The notes under the pieces: model-generated
Seen by the model: the letters and a program-made list of their open reading frames with translations, nothing else
Told to the model about the DNA's origin: nothing
Databases searched by the model: none
Source: Lactarius indigo
Taxonomy: Eukaryota > Basidiomycota > Agaricomycetes > Russulales > Russulaceae
Assembly: GCA_025766275.1 (NCBI GenBank)
Contig: JAFKAC010000001.1
Span: forward strand, 1-64,000
Length of the DNA: 64,000 nt
Direction: 5' to 3'
Program-made: the position numbers and the translations under genes
Part shown: positions 47,003 to 58,727 of the stretch, in pieces
How the letters are laid out: each line of letters starts with the position of its first letter
Position numbering within the stretch: position 1 is the stretch's first letter

Positions 47003-48668
47003 CTTTTGTACAGCACCCTACTTCTTATTGCCTTTAATTACCCCCGCATATATTATTCCCTGCCATGTGTTACGACCCTTCAGATCAGACAACGTACTTT
47101 TCATTACTTGTCATGTCTCACATCAATTATCCACGCAGTAGGTCAGAAGTAGTGCCAGGTCTGCCTACGGTAGGGCGCACCGTGACTTAGACATAAGCAT
47201 AGGGAAATGTTGATTTGAGTAGGTAAATAGGTTGAGTGCGTCGTGTATTGGCTTTGACATCGCGAGTGCTCCTATGGTCCCCAAATAAGTGAGCAGCCGC
47301 TAGCTGCATACTCCCCCCACTGACACGTCAAGACAAGCGTCAAGAACAAACATCATGCCGCCCATTCCCGGGCAGCCTGGAACCCGTGTGTCACGTAATC
47401 ACTTTGCACGCTCATCAAACCTAAAAAAAAAAAGTGCAACCCAAAGCCCTGCGCGTCTGTCAAGCTTATGCAAAAGTCCTTGTCTGCTGACGGAGGACGA
47501 AGATACGCTGAAGACACGGGGTGAGGATTTCACGTGTTCCTTGAGCTTGATCCTTGACCATGACTGCGCGTTGAGTTGGTGGGTTCTGACTCGTGAGTTC
47601 GACCTACTATTTTTTTTTTCCTGAAGGACCATTACAGATGACCATTGGCACGGCTGGGCGAATACCCGGCTGGGGATAAATTTAGGCGCCGTTTCTTTAC
47701 TTTATCCACCACTATTGTTCGTTTTTTTTTTTTAGAACCCTGAAAGCCCTCGATACTTGAAAACCCAATTTGACAAGACGCAACTTGCAAACGGGGAACA
47801 GCGACGTGACAGGAAATCATGGGGACAGTGTTGGCCTCGGTACCAACCGATGAGCAGGTGAGGTGCAGCATACTTTCAGGTGACACTGACGAGGTTCAAC
47901 AGGAAAATGGACGGAGTCAGGCTGGTGCTTCAGCCACCAACGCCTAATTGAGCATCTTCCTTGCGCGTTCGGGCATCAGTTCGGGCTATCCTTTTTTATA
48001 CCCAAACCGGAGTCGACGGAGTCGACGCTGCGCCTCGGGCTTCGGACTCCGATGAATTTTGTGCTCCCGCGCTGTGGTATCCCTGGCAGCGAACGCCAGC
48101 TTTGGCTCCGACACCCCGACCACCGACGTAGGAAGTTGGACGAGAGGGATGGTATAAAAGAACTGTAGGGTCTGCTACTTGACCAGAGCCCCTTTTTTCC
48201 CGGCGTCTGACGACCTCCGCGTAGGCGCGCGTGGCATTCCAGATTTCGGGCAGGCGTTTTAATCGTCGTCCTCTGATACCAAGTCTCACAACTCATCACC
48301 AGCATCAGCGCGGCAGCAAGCACCAAAAAGAAGAGGCTCATAGTCCATGCCCATTTCTGGTATGATCCATCACTGCGCAGTGCCCGACTTGGCGCCCGAC
48401 CACCACCTGCCGCTGCGGCGTTTTCGAAATCCATTCCCGAAAGCTTTTACTGGTGATTTGCCCCTTCTATTGTTGCAGATCAGTGTTCGTACATATTATT
48501 ATGCCCTTGTGCAATATCAGACAAATACTACGTAACGAAAGTGGCTGGCCGAGATAAGCACACTAGACTAGATAGCAGGAACGATGGCGGGTATGGTAAA
48601 ACAATAAGGAGTGTGGAGTACGAAGAACAACATAGAGAAAATGAACGCAGCCGTGTGCAGTAAACCGT
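47003..48668. other. Intergenic between S1 and K2
   Basis: Convergent 3' flanks of S1 and K2, plus the dispersed repeat at 47995-48250. A 152-codon minus-strand frame (47976-48434) starts MDFENAAAAGGGRAPS and has one hydrophobic stretch (MSLFFLVLAAALMLVMSC). It may be a small membrane-protein gene whose 3' part runs into the repeat. No homologue recognised. Confidence 0.4.
47995..48250. repeat. Dispersed repeat R, copy 1
   Basis: Starts in ACCGGAGTCGAC and includes CTTCGGACTCCGATG and CCAGCTTTGGCTCCGACACC. The same blocks in the same order occur at about 53010-53275, and a fragment (TTTCGGACTCCGATGGATT) near 60873. Possibly a small non-autonomous transposon or solo terminal repeat. Confidence 0.7.
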
Positions 48669-49988
48669 TCAGCTCGGCTCGGGACTCGGCTCGGGAATGG
48701 CCGCTTTGCGCCCGACGACGTAGCCCACTGTCCTGTACCAATGGCCGACGGACTTCCACGCCGCGACGGGCCAAATCTCATGCCTGCGGGCGATCCGGGA
48801 GCGCAATTTCCATGTACCGAGCTTGCTCTTGATCTCAGAAAAACGGGAATTGACTTCATCCATGCTAGGACGCTTTTCTGGACCCTCTTGGACCATGTCC
48901 GTGATAAGCGGCTCTATGAACTCGAACCCTTTGCATTTCTAGGAATTGGGTCAGGATGGTATCTCGTTGAAGGGGCTGACGACGCGGACCTGCATATAAT
49001 GTTGGCGGACCAAGTTTCCGAGGTAGTACACGTCCGTGGGAAACGGGTTACGTGGTGTCTCCTCGTCTTGGTGTTCTGGCGCGGACCTGTCACCGCCATG
49101 TAGCGGCTCATCCAGAGGTGGCCCGTTAGCGGGGTCATATTGACGGGAAAGACCAAAGTCGATGAGGAGGTATTTGGTTGGTCGCTGCGTCCGTGAATAT
49201 CCTTTGGCCTTGTGGCGGAAATCTCTACTTCGCCCCAAGGCGACAGGGTGGAACGAATCGGGATACATATGTGTCGGGTCCAACATGATATTTCGCCACG
49301 TACAGTCCCTATCGAAATGTCATTAGGAACAGCAGCCAGGGGGGTGCGACGGAGAATATACCGATGGGCAACGTTGTTCGAATGCATGAATTGTACGCCC
49401 TTGTAAGATAAGCAATCTGGTCGACACCGTGTAAGACAACGTACCTCGCATATTTGCGCGAAGAAAGTGACAAATTCTCCGTACGTTTGGAGTGGAGGGT
49501 CGTCAAAAGGACGCAGCAGGGGATGCACCATTATAGGGTCCTCGTTTGGGAGCTGAATGACGTCTAACAACTGCGCGCAGTGGTTTCTGGGGTCCGAAGA
49601 AAGAGGACCCGTGGAGAAAAGCTTGTTGATTTGAAGCTCGTAAGGGCCCTCCTTGCTGAGAAGCCTTTTCAACATTACAGGTCTTCCGTCAGAGATCCGA
49701 GTTGCATCCATACATAGGCGCAGCTGAGAGTAGTACTACATGAGCGCGAGCAACAGGAGCGAGGGTCTCGACACTACTAACCGACTGGATCTGGCCATCT
49801 TCAGAATTAAAATAGTGTTTGCCAGTTGTGGCCCACGACGGCCTCCAACCAGGTCGGTAGCGAGACCTAAGCATGTACCCAGCACGCTCCAGGATTTCTT
49901 GGCGTGCGGCCCACCAAAGTTCAGGGCCACCTATTTCCCCAAGCCCTCCGCTAGGATTTCCCAGAAAGCCTGTAGACGGTGGTGGCAT
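48669..49988 (-). CDS. AgaK1-like protein kinase K2
   Basis: Exons 49782-49988, 49445-49723, 49362-49399, 48990-49308 and 48669-48938 give 370 aa. The exon plan and the 38-nt third exon are the same as in K1. VMLKRLLSKEGPYELQINKLF carries the ATP-site Lys, GVQFMHSNNVAHR|DCTWRN the catalytic loop, and IDFGLSRQYDP the metal-binding DFG, with His of K1 DFGH replaced by Leu. RSAPEHQDEET follows. Exon 4 is one codon longer than in K1. Exon 5 (KCKGFEFIEPLITDM) ends in EPSPEPS. The N-terminal LGEIGGPELWWAARQEILERAGYMLRSRY is again the family signature. Divergent from S2 (646 bp between start codons). Confidence 0.88.
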
Positions 49989-50634
49989 CTATAAAGGGGG
50001 GGGGGGAGATGAAGGATGGAGAGGTGCAGGGGGTAAAGTTGAACTTGCCAATCAAGGTCATGGTTGTTTTGTCGGTGCGCATCTGGACCACCCCTCGGAT
50101 TTCGGTGCAACATGACGTAATCTCTCTGTGAATACCCACTGGCATCTGCCAGCGCAGCCTGTCTCGTGTCTCATTTAAGTGTGTACAATTGTTACAGTCG
50201 GCACTGCACTGTTCTTGTATGCAAAAACAACCGATCCAGGCGTACGTTGGGTGACAATGGGAACCTTGATGGGGACAGCCACCAATGGGACGCAAGTATT
50301 CGCCTTTACCCAGACCCCAACCACCAACTTGGTAAAATCGCACACGTTGCTCTTGTTCCTTCTATGTCGCTACTGGGAAAAGAATTTTTTCCTACCGGCA
50401 CCCAGGCCGGCACCCACCTTTGGTGACAGGACTAGAACCGGGTTTCCGGGGTGATCTATCTCGTATTACCTTTCCGTTGAAAACAATACAGCACTTGACG
50501 ACTGAGAATCCAAATTCATTCACCATACTTAAGCCTTACCGCTCCCGAAGTATTGAACCCCCTACTACTACCTACTCCTCTCTCTGATTTTAAATTTCTG
50601 CAGGTTCAGATTACTCCTCCACACATACCGTCTC
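49989..50634. promoter_or_regulatory. Shared divergent promoter region K2/S2
   Basis: Start-to-start distance 646 bp. The S2-proximal 300 bp (from CTTGTTCCTTC at about 50353 to TTAAATTTCTGCAGG at about 50590) are conserved upstream of S3 and S4. A poly-G run is at about 49997-50006. Confidence 0.6.
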
Positions 50635-51646
50635 ATGTCTGCTGTACAGCCCCAGGATTTCTCTCCTATTATCAACGATATTTACAAAGTGGCGAGTCAC
50701 CATGTCGGAAAGAGCCTTGTCGACGTTGTTCGGAACTGTTTCACGCGTGGAAAAATACGGCGCGGCGACTACTATTTCGGTCGAGTGCATCCTCTGATTC
50801 AACAACATTATGCGCGGCTAGAACCCGATGATCAAAACACTATTGACTTTGAATTCACTCAGTGAGTTCTGGGAACCTCATCTGGGGGCGTGCGTAACTG
50901 AGACTGGACAGGACGAGCCTTGCTCGGGAAAAAATGGAAACCGCCGACGGCTCTATGCTTCAAAAGTATTCTCTAGCCAAAGATTACAAGCGGGTCGCTA
51001 AACATCTATTCATAGTCGTCGAGGTTAGTGACTTCTTGTGGTCATAAAACAGGGCTTGATCTTGTTTTTTTTGTAGACTGCCTCTCGTCGAGCAGCTGAA
51101 AAAAATCTTATGGCCCAGATTTCGGAGGCCCTTGCCGCAAGAGGTACGCTCGCTCACTTACTTGCTCGATTCCAAAGAGTAATCCCAATTTACTAGCCAC
51201 TCAACCGCCTCCACTTGGAACCACTAGCACCATCAGCAACCCCTTCAGCGATACCCATGAAGTATCTTCACTGGCCGATGTAGACGTTGACAATCTGAAC
51301 CAAGTGGAGATGTCCACATTCGAGTCCGAAGCTAGTGGAAGTCAGTCTATGGTCTCTCTTGTAGCGCTGGTGACGAGGCTGATTGATCGTGCCCCCAGAA
51401 GCGGCTGTCGTCCTAGAGCTGCATGGTCGGGACGGGACTACTCAGGAAGTCTCTGCCCAGTTCCCACTTGCGGCCGTCTCAGGTGAAAGGAGAGACGAGG
51501 AAGGTGGGATGCTTCCGCGTGTTGAACTGGTTTTGCGACTGACACGTTGGCCAGCCGAAACGCGTACGGTATCCTCATATGACACAGTCGGGGATGGTCT
51601 CTTTGGCCCACATTCAGACGCAGGTGACGATGCGCCGGGTCGATGA
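50635..51646 (+). pseudogene. S-family gene S2, frameshifted in exon 4
   Basis: Exons 50635-50861, 50912-51023, 51077-51143, 51197-51503 and 51555-51646 mirror S3 exon for exon, with exons 2 and 3 of identical length. Exon 1 reads IINDIYKVASHHVGKSLVDVV and RRGDYYFGRVHPLIQQHY. In exon 4 the frame that carries EMSTFESEASGSQSMVS is lost about 51380, and the continuation PPEAAVVLELHGRDGTTQEV lies one frame over: there is a net 4-nt insertion relative to S3. No intron explains it. The terminal exon (AETRTVSSYDT, then FGPHSDAGDDAPGR) is intact. Either S2 is a young pseudogene or it makes a shorter protein with a different tail; assembly error is also possible. Confidence 0.65.
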
Positions 51647-54600
51647 ATGGAGCAGGCAGCGGGTCTTGCCCAGCGTGTACTTGACGTGTATTTTTTGTGC
51701 TAGCACATCATACCCTGCCAGTGTATAATGGACTTTATAATAATATAGTATCCCAGTGACTACAGTATTAAAAAAAAAAAGGACGAACTAGTAGATGCTC
51801 CCCACTAGATTTTGACCCGCAGTCGTACCCTACCGATGAACAACCCTTGGAACACCCGGCACTGAGTCCAATATGGTCAGTGAGCAAGGGTGCCCGCCAA
51901 GGCATCTACTAGCCGGTAAACGACACGAGAGTACGGCGAGGAAGGGAAAGGACGAACGGTCAGCGGGGTGTGTTGTACGCCCAGGGCTTGGGCCTGTAGG
52001 GTCTGGCGACTGGTGCTGGGACGTCGTTGAGGACCGAGCCGATAAACTTGGGAAACGGTCGTGTCACTGGTACATTTGGGCTGAATTGAGGTATGCGTCT
52101 GCTCGAACCTGTTCGCAGCGCAGGGGCCGGAGACGCAAATTTTAGTGGAGACTCTGGGGAGGGCGGATACGGGGGGGTAAGAACCCCACGCCCAAACAGG
52201 GTGGTCTGACCCCGTAGTTCGCCACATGGTAATTCATTCATTTCTGTACACACGCGCCCCACCGTTTTTTTCTTTCCTTCGTATCGCTCCCTCCATCGAT
52301 GCCCCTCTTTACACTCGCACAGTTGAGCCACTCGAACTCCCGCAGCCTCGACGAAAGGGGGGAGAGCACATATGCAGGCATCGGACCCACATCCCCACCG
52401 GCTTGGCAACTTCGATTTCGAGTGGTACGGAAATGCGCTGATGTGTACACGAGACACTGTTGTAGCCGATACAACCTCGGCCGTTTTTTTGTTTACTCTT
52501 GTCTGCTTTGGGAAGCAGGGAGAATCAGTAACGACTGGATGCCAGTGTTATTGATACATAGTGTGATCGTAGATTCGGTTGAATATACCAGTGGCCTTCT
52601 GGCGCCAGGACGCAACCAAGACAATACCGTGCCGTTCAATTTCTATGTGTGAGGCTGTGTAAGAACCTTTCACCGAGTAACGGGAATATTCAAACGAGAG
52701 GTATGACACGACACAGCATAGATTGCGTGAAAACCCAATTAAACAAACACAAATCGAAATGGGCGACCGTTCACAGCGATGTGCCAAACAATATGATCTT
52801 GCTCAGAAATGGTACGCCGTGCTTGACGTCAATGCGCTAGCCTTAGCACTAGCCAATTTTATGGTCAACCAGTGCAACGCTCCAGATGACCAATGGGATA
52901 ATGTAAGAACTGATGCACGCGTCAAGCAAGTCAATTCAACCTACTCACTGGACCTCACTCAAAAGAATAGCTAGCGCCAATGGATGCTTTGTTCGTTCGT
53001 GCCTCAATCCAATCCTTTTGTACTCAAACCGGAGTCAACCGGAGTCGACGCTGCGCCGCGCGCTTCGGACTCCGATGCATTTTGTGCCCCGCCTCTGCTG
53101 TATCCTAGCAGCGAATGCCAGCTTTGGCTCCGACACCCCGACTACTGCCGTAGATGTTGAACTAGGCGATGATGTACTGTACTGTATTGTCGGCGCCGCC
53201 AATGACTGGGGCTTCTTTTTTGTCCCGGCATCCGACAACCTTCGGGTGGGCGCACGGACCATTACAGATTAAGTCCACTGTAGCCCCCTGACCCTTTTCC
53301 CCAAATTACAAACATACCGAGTATTCCTGAAGCATAAATAACGAAACTGTAGCATGCGTGCCACTTTGCGCCTTGCGTTGTTAGTAGTGACTCGGAGGCG
53401 GCCCTGAGTCGTCTCTTGGAAACCGATCCCCAAGTACTAAACTGAAAGGTCCTATTGTCGACGATGCTACTTTGTAAACCAAATAACAGGCCAGTGTTCC
53501 CCTGCAAAGCATCATCGTGGTACCAACCCTGTCATCCTGACATGGTCGGCTGCTAATTGTCCTTCCCGACACGACACCAATCAGACTTCGTGTTACACTA
53601 ACCGGGTACCACTTGCGAAGGCTATGTGCTTATTGTCTTTCGTTGACATATAAATATCTTGCATACATCATTATTCGGTGTTGCCAGTGGCCATGTAATA
53701 TATTCTATTCTCATGCGTAGCACCGAATATTTACGTGTTTGAGCGTCACAGAGCCCCAGGCGGGCCTCAGTCATCAAGACACAGCCATCTTGCGCCCAAC
53801 GCCCATCAAACGGCGACAGAACAACAGGGCCGCCAATAAGGCGAGTCCTCCGTTCTCTGATATACACTACCAGGGCTGTAAATTGCCAACCAGCTTATTA
53901 TACACGTCCATGATACACGACCACATGTCCAACAATACCAGTCATTTTACCATTTTGGGTTGTGCATCTGAGGCTGGGGGTTTCTTATAGGTTGCATGCT
54001 GGGGCCCTCCAGTGCAGTGAATAGTGTGCCATGCTCTTCTTCGTAGGCTTAATGACGCACGAATGACCGGCCCACGGTGTCCCACTGGGGATTGGGCAGA
54101 ACAAGCACGCCATCAGCTCGCTATTCATGTAGCGACATGCGTTGTGCCAGCAAGAGTGTTTTGGAATTTCACGACACGATACGTACCACATATGGGACGA
54201 ACTAGCTAGACTTGGAAATAGTAAAAGATGGGGTAGGATCGATGCCGGGACGATTTGCTGCTCTTGTCTCCTGGCTGGCATATTATTGTGTCTCACAGCG
54301 ATCAAAAGTGCCCTCAGAAACCACGACCCTGAAGCAGCCCAACTCGGAGGATAGCCGAGACAAAACATGGGCCTTGTGACACGGATACCTCCGATCGTCC
54401 AATCTATGGTTGCGCAGACCGCGCCGGCGTTGGAGGGGTACGAGAAAGGTCAATAACGCGGCATGATCTCTCCCCAGGGAGATATGGTAGCGCTTTTTCT
54501 AAGAATGGTAGAGGTCTTGTCATGGATTTCCAATATTGCACGAGGTTGGACACCCAGACCTACCCCCAGGTACGCCGTCTTGACAAAGAGCTTCAGACAG

Positions 54601-55589
54601 GATCAGGACGCGAAGTGCTTGTCAAGAAAGTTCCGTGCGCTGTTTCAGCATGCAAACCCTTCTCTCGCACGCTTACATATAAAATTACGGTAATATGAGA
54701 CGCAACGTGTCAGGTTAGCGGCCTTCAAGTTCGCGGGTTTAATCTATGTCTTGTCAGTAGTCGACTTGGGAACAAGTAATTCAAGGACTCCATCCGTACC
54801 GTTTCTTTGTCTTCGACCTGTCCTACGCTCACTTGAGTCCCAACAGCGGGCGCAACACTATTGTCCCTTCTAACACAAGCACGATGTCCAGAATAGTGCA
54901 AATCCGCGCCGCACAGGAACAGGTCCGCCGAGCTCCATAACGAGGCAATACAACACCGCTACCGCCCTCAAATATTGAGGCAGTGGGTACACCGGGGAGG
55001 GTTTAGCAAAAAAGAGTACGAGATGTGCGACAGTGAGAACAGAGTGGAAAGGAAACAGTCATTCCAGGTTAGGAACAGGTGCCATGCGGGCGAACCTAAC
55101 TTACGCATTGCTGTCGATGGTCCGTAGCTCCTCATGCCGCGACAGTCCGAACTCGTTGTTAAGGGCCAGCTGGAAGCATAACTCTGAAATACCCAGCATA
55201 CTGCATCTGTAGAACGAGAAGCAGTCTCGCCTAATTGGGACCTCCTCTCAAACCAGATTGGCGATGAGTAGCCCTACAAGTTTGGCTGTGGTGCTTCTAT
55301 TCTTCATAGCTTCATTGATTAGGCCATAAGAAGATGCAGTGTAGCCGAAGTCTCCTCGGTCTGGTTTCTAAATATAGTAGGCATCGGTCGGAAACATGTG
55401 CCGATGTTTCGGAGAAGACTCACCGTCACTGCCTGCTATCGTGTAGGGATATCTCACTCAATGGGGGTTTCTTGACTTGATCACAACGTAGGAGAGCAAT
55501 GACGGAATGTGGAGGATACTAGGTCTGGTATATCCTGTGACCTTGCTACAAACGTCTTTCTAGACACCTTGACGCTGAAGACACACCGT
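51647..55589. other. Gene-poor 3.9 kb between S2 and a kinase relic
   Basis: The first 1.6 kb belong to the K2/S2 duplication unit. A minus-strand frame (51960-52457) contains ELRGQTTLFGRGVLTPP and is broken in the other copy of the unit, so it may be a decaying gene. An 83-codon + frame (52723-52974) has no domain. From about 53.3 to 55.5 kb I see only short frames and no recognisable domain. Confidence 0.45.
53010..53275. repeat. Dispersed repeat R, copy 2
   Basis: Matches 47995-48250 in order: ACCGGAGTCAACCGGAGTCG, CTTCGGACTCCGATGCATT, CCAGCTTTGGCTCCGACACC, then a TTTTTTGTCCCGGCATC block. Confidence 0.7.
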
Positions 55590-55755
55590 GATTGCAGAGC
55601 TGTCGCCTAGTTCGATTATGTCCGACAATTGTCCCCACTGGTTTCGAGGGTCGGAAAGAAGGGCCCCTCTGAGTCGAAGAAGATCTAATAGCGGCAAGGG
55701 CATCTCAACGAATATTTGTAATCAGCCCATGATGGCCCCAGCTTGTCGAGAACGA
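55590..55755 (-). pseudogene. Relic of an AgaK1-like kinase (exons 1-2)
   Basis: On the minus strand, codons for LSDPRNQWGQLSDIIELGD (about 55600-55665) match SSDPRNHCAQLLDVIELPNE of the intact kinases. Codons for LGPSWADYKY (about 55708-55738) match the exon-1 stretch RPSWATTGKHYF. The sequence between is shortened and frames are broken. It is a decayed fourth kinase, not functional. Confidence 0.75.
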
Positions 55756-56872
55756 GGACTGTGACAATGCATCCAATCAACCCACGACTTGTCATACAGA
55801 AAGCAAGTTACAGTACTGTATTGAGTGGTCGTCAAGGTCCCGGAGAGGGGTTACTGTAAAAGGGAGATTTTATATGAAATTCCGACCTGTCCAAACTCCG
55901 CACCAGGCACGCTACAGTAGCAAACCGGTATTCCTGGAAACTGGACCCAAATACTTGCACCATTCGCCGTGACATACCAAAGCAAGTCTACCGTATCTTT
56001 TAAGTGTGACTCGCCTACGACTTCCTTCAAATTTCCCACAAGTGTAACCATGCCAGAGCAAGCACCTCGGGAAGCACGTTCGATGAATGGGGGGATTGTC
56101 GATGCTGTAGCGCTGTGGTTCCGAGTTCCTCATAGTCTGGCTCCGATCACGACCTAAGCCCACATCGCGTCCTAGTGTCCAAATTACCGGGTCAGTCGCA
56201 GCGGCCGGAGTTGTTTTCTTGTTCTCTAGGAATTCCTAATTCTCCAAGATATCGAACGGAGGACCGTGGAGCGAAGAAGCGTTGCCTATCGGGGCTTCAC
56301 TTTGTTAGGCGCCACGAGGCATACTGGACGGGCGGGGTGTACAACGAGCCTTTTGTTAGAGCACGCCAGATCTTGCACCAGTGAACATGACAGGTTCGTT
56401 TCTGTTGATTCCACACTGCACTCACCGCCCCCGCGCTGATAGCTGTCATTAGCCCCCCTGTCAAAGATCACAACGATTTTGAGTGTATAATTATTCTCGA
56501 GTTGGTTACTCTTGTCGTGCGCATGCAACCGGTCGTCAAAATCAGGGGACGCTCTCCGATCGTGATTGTGAGCAATCGTTAACGTGTCAAGGTACCCGAC
56601 CTCCACACACTGTAACGGCTTTTCTGAAATCCGTTCTTCAGTTCCCGAAAATTTTCACTGACTTAGCACTGCTATTGTTAGAATTCAGTACGAATTAATC
56701 CGCCCTTATGCGATAACAGAAAAATGCTAGGTAACGAATGTGACTGGCTGAGATGAGCAGATCGAACTAGATAGCAGGAACGACAGCGGGTATAGTATCA
56801 ATAAGGAGTGTGGAGTATGACAAACAACGTTGAGAAAGAAGGAAATACAACCCACGTGGAAGTAAAGACAGT
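55755..56872. other. Flank of K3 containing a decayed conserved block
   Basis: Positions about 55855-56390 align with 61820-62340. The block has no open gene on either strand, though QFPGI and GAEFGQVGIS can be read on the minus strand. The remainder is 3' flank of K3. No gene supported. Confidence 0.55.
55855..56390. repeat. Decayed repeat block, copy 1
   Basis: Shared landmarks with 61820-62340, in order: GAAATTCSRACYTGTYCAAACTCCGC, CCAAGTCTAC-type sequence, CGACTTCYTTC, GAGTTCCTCAT-type sequence and AGAAGCGTTGCC/AAAGAGACGTCGCCC with CGGGGCTT. A weaker match lies near 42820-42870. Confidence 0.6.
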
Positions 56873-58174
56873 TCAGTTCGGCTCGGGAATAGCCGCTTTG
56901 CGTCCGACGACGTAGCCCACCGTCCTGTACCAATGGCCAACAGACTTCCACGCTGCGACCGGCCAAACCTCATGCTTGCGGGCGATCCGGGAGCGTAACT
57001 TCCACGCACCAAGTTTGCTCTTGATCTCGGAAAAACGGGAAACGACTTCGTCCATGTTAGGGCGCTTCTCAGGATCGTCTTGAACCATGTCAGCAATAAG
57101 CGGTTCTACGAATTCAAAGCCTTTGCATTTCTGGATTATATATCAAAAAGGTGTCTCATTGAAGGGTTTGGGGACACAGACCTTTAAATAGTCTTCGCGG
57201 ACTAAATTCCCGAGGTAGTATACGTCGGTGGGAAACGGGTTACATAGAGTCTTGTCGTCTTGGTGTTCTGGCGCAGACTTATCACCACCACGTAGGGGCT
57301 GGTCTCGAGGTGGCCCCGCATCAGGATCATATCGACGGGAGAGACCAAAATCAATGAGGAGGTATCTCGTTGGACGCCAGGTCCGCGAATACCCCTTAGC
57401 CTTGTGGCGAAAATCTTTACTTCGGCTCCTGTCGACAGGGTGGAAAGACTCGGGATACATATTTATTGGGTCAAACATAATGTTCTCCCACGTGCAGTCC
57501 CTACCGAGATCTCATTAGGGAGAACAGTCGAAAGCACACGACAATGAATATACCGATGAGCGACGTGATTTGCGTGCATGAATTGTACCCCCTTGTGAAA
57601 TGAGCGTGAGATGAACGACTTGTCATGGGAGGAAACATACCTCGCATATTTGCGCAAAGAAAGTGACAAACTCTCCGTACGTTCGAAGCGGAGGGTCGTA
57701 GAAAGGACGTAGCAGGGGATGCACCATAATAGGGTCCTCATTTGGTAGTTCAATGACATCCAGCAACTGCGCACAGCGGTTTCTGGGGTCTGAGGATAGA
57801 GGCTCCGTAGAGAAAAATTTGTTGATTTGAAGCTCGTAAGGACCCTCTTCACTAGGGAGCCGTTTCAGCATCACAGTTCTTCCGTCAGAGATCCGAGTTG
57901 CATCCATACACACGCGCAGCTGAAAGTTCGTGAGCTCGGGCACCCGGAGCAGGATATCAACACTAACAGACTGGCTCTGACCATCTTCAAAATCAGAATA
58001 GTGTTTGTTCGTCGTGCTCCACGATGGCTGCCAACCAACTCGGTAGCGAGGCCTGAGCATGTACCCGGCTTTCTCCAAGGCTTCTTGCTTTTCAACCCAC
58101 CAAGTCTCAGGACCACCTATTTCCCCACGCCATCCGCTAGGTTTATCCAGAAAGTCTGGGTAGTTTGATGACAT
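56873..58174 (-). CDS. AgaK1-like protein kinase K3
   Basis: Exons 57968-58174, 57641-57919, 57554-57591, 57182-57500 and 56873-57130 give 366 aa. The N terminus WRGEIGGPETWWVEKQEALE then KAGYMLRPRYRVGWQPSW is the family signature. VMLKRLPSEEGPYELQINKFF holds the ATP-site Lys; GVQFMHANHVAHR|DCTWEN the catalytic loop; IDFGLSRRYDPDAGPP the DFG; DKSAPEHQDDK the APE-like site. The intron between exons 1 and 2 (51 bp) is in frame without a stop, so an isoform retaining it would add 17 residues; K1 and K2 lack this possibility or do not show it as clearly. Divergent from S3 with 553 bp between start codons. Closer to K2 than to K1. Confidence 0.88.
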
Positions 58175-58727
58175 CTAGAGGAGAGATGAGTGCAGAGAGT
58201 AGAGAACTTGGTCGAGGGTGCTGCCAATTGCACCGCACTCAGATTTTCGGTGCAACATGACGTAATCTTTGTGAAATTCCCATATGTATATATCCTCCCG
58301 CATCTACAATAACTCCTGTATCTACCGTAAGCACGTACAATTGTTATAGTGCAGCGAACGGTTTTTTGTGTGCACAAACATAGGTGACCATGGGACAGCC
58401 ATCAATTGAAACGCGTATCCATCCTCACCCCGGACATCGAGCATCAAATCAAATCACGTAGGTTGCTCTTGTTCCTTCAATGTCACTTCTAAGAAAGGAA
58501 ACCCTTCCTTTCAGCACCCAGTTTCGAGGACGGGACTGGCACCGGTTTCCGGGACGCCTTATCTCGTACTTTCCTGCCTTTTGAAAACAATACTTGCCAA
58601 CTGGGAATCCAGTCTCATTTCCCGTACTTAAGATCTACTACTCCCGTAGCATCGAATTCTCTAACCCCCTCCCCCTCCCCGTCCCTAAAGTTCTGCAGGC
58701 TCAGATCAATCTTCTACATATCGTCTC
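58175..58727. promoter_or_regulatory. Shared divergent promoter region K3/S3
   Basis: 553 bp between start codons. The S3-proximal half (TTGCTCTTGTTCCTTCAATG at about 58463, CCCGTACTTAAG at about 58620, TTCTGCAGG at about 58692) matches the K2/S2 region and the flank of S4. Confidence 0.6.

Larger units (their letters stand above)
48519..53275. repeat. Segmental duplication, K2/S2 unit
   Basis: From the K2 3' flank (TAGATAGCAGGAACGA at 48572) through K2, S2 and about 1.5 kb of downstream sequence, matched in order by 56700-61000. The downstream match includes the CCCGTAGTTCGCCACAT block (52211; 60279 in the other copy). Confidence 0.75.

Noticed and set aside
53985..54368. 127-codon minus frame rich in Trp/Cys/His
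   Set aside because: No recognisable motif and no similarity to neighbours; likely chance in a gene-poor stretch.
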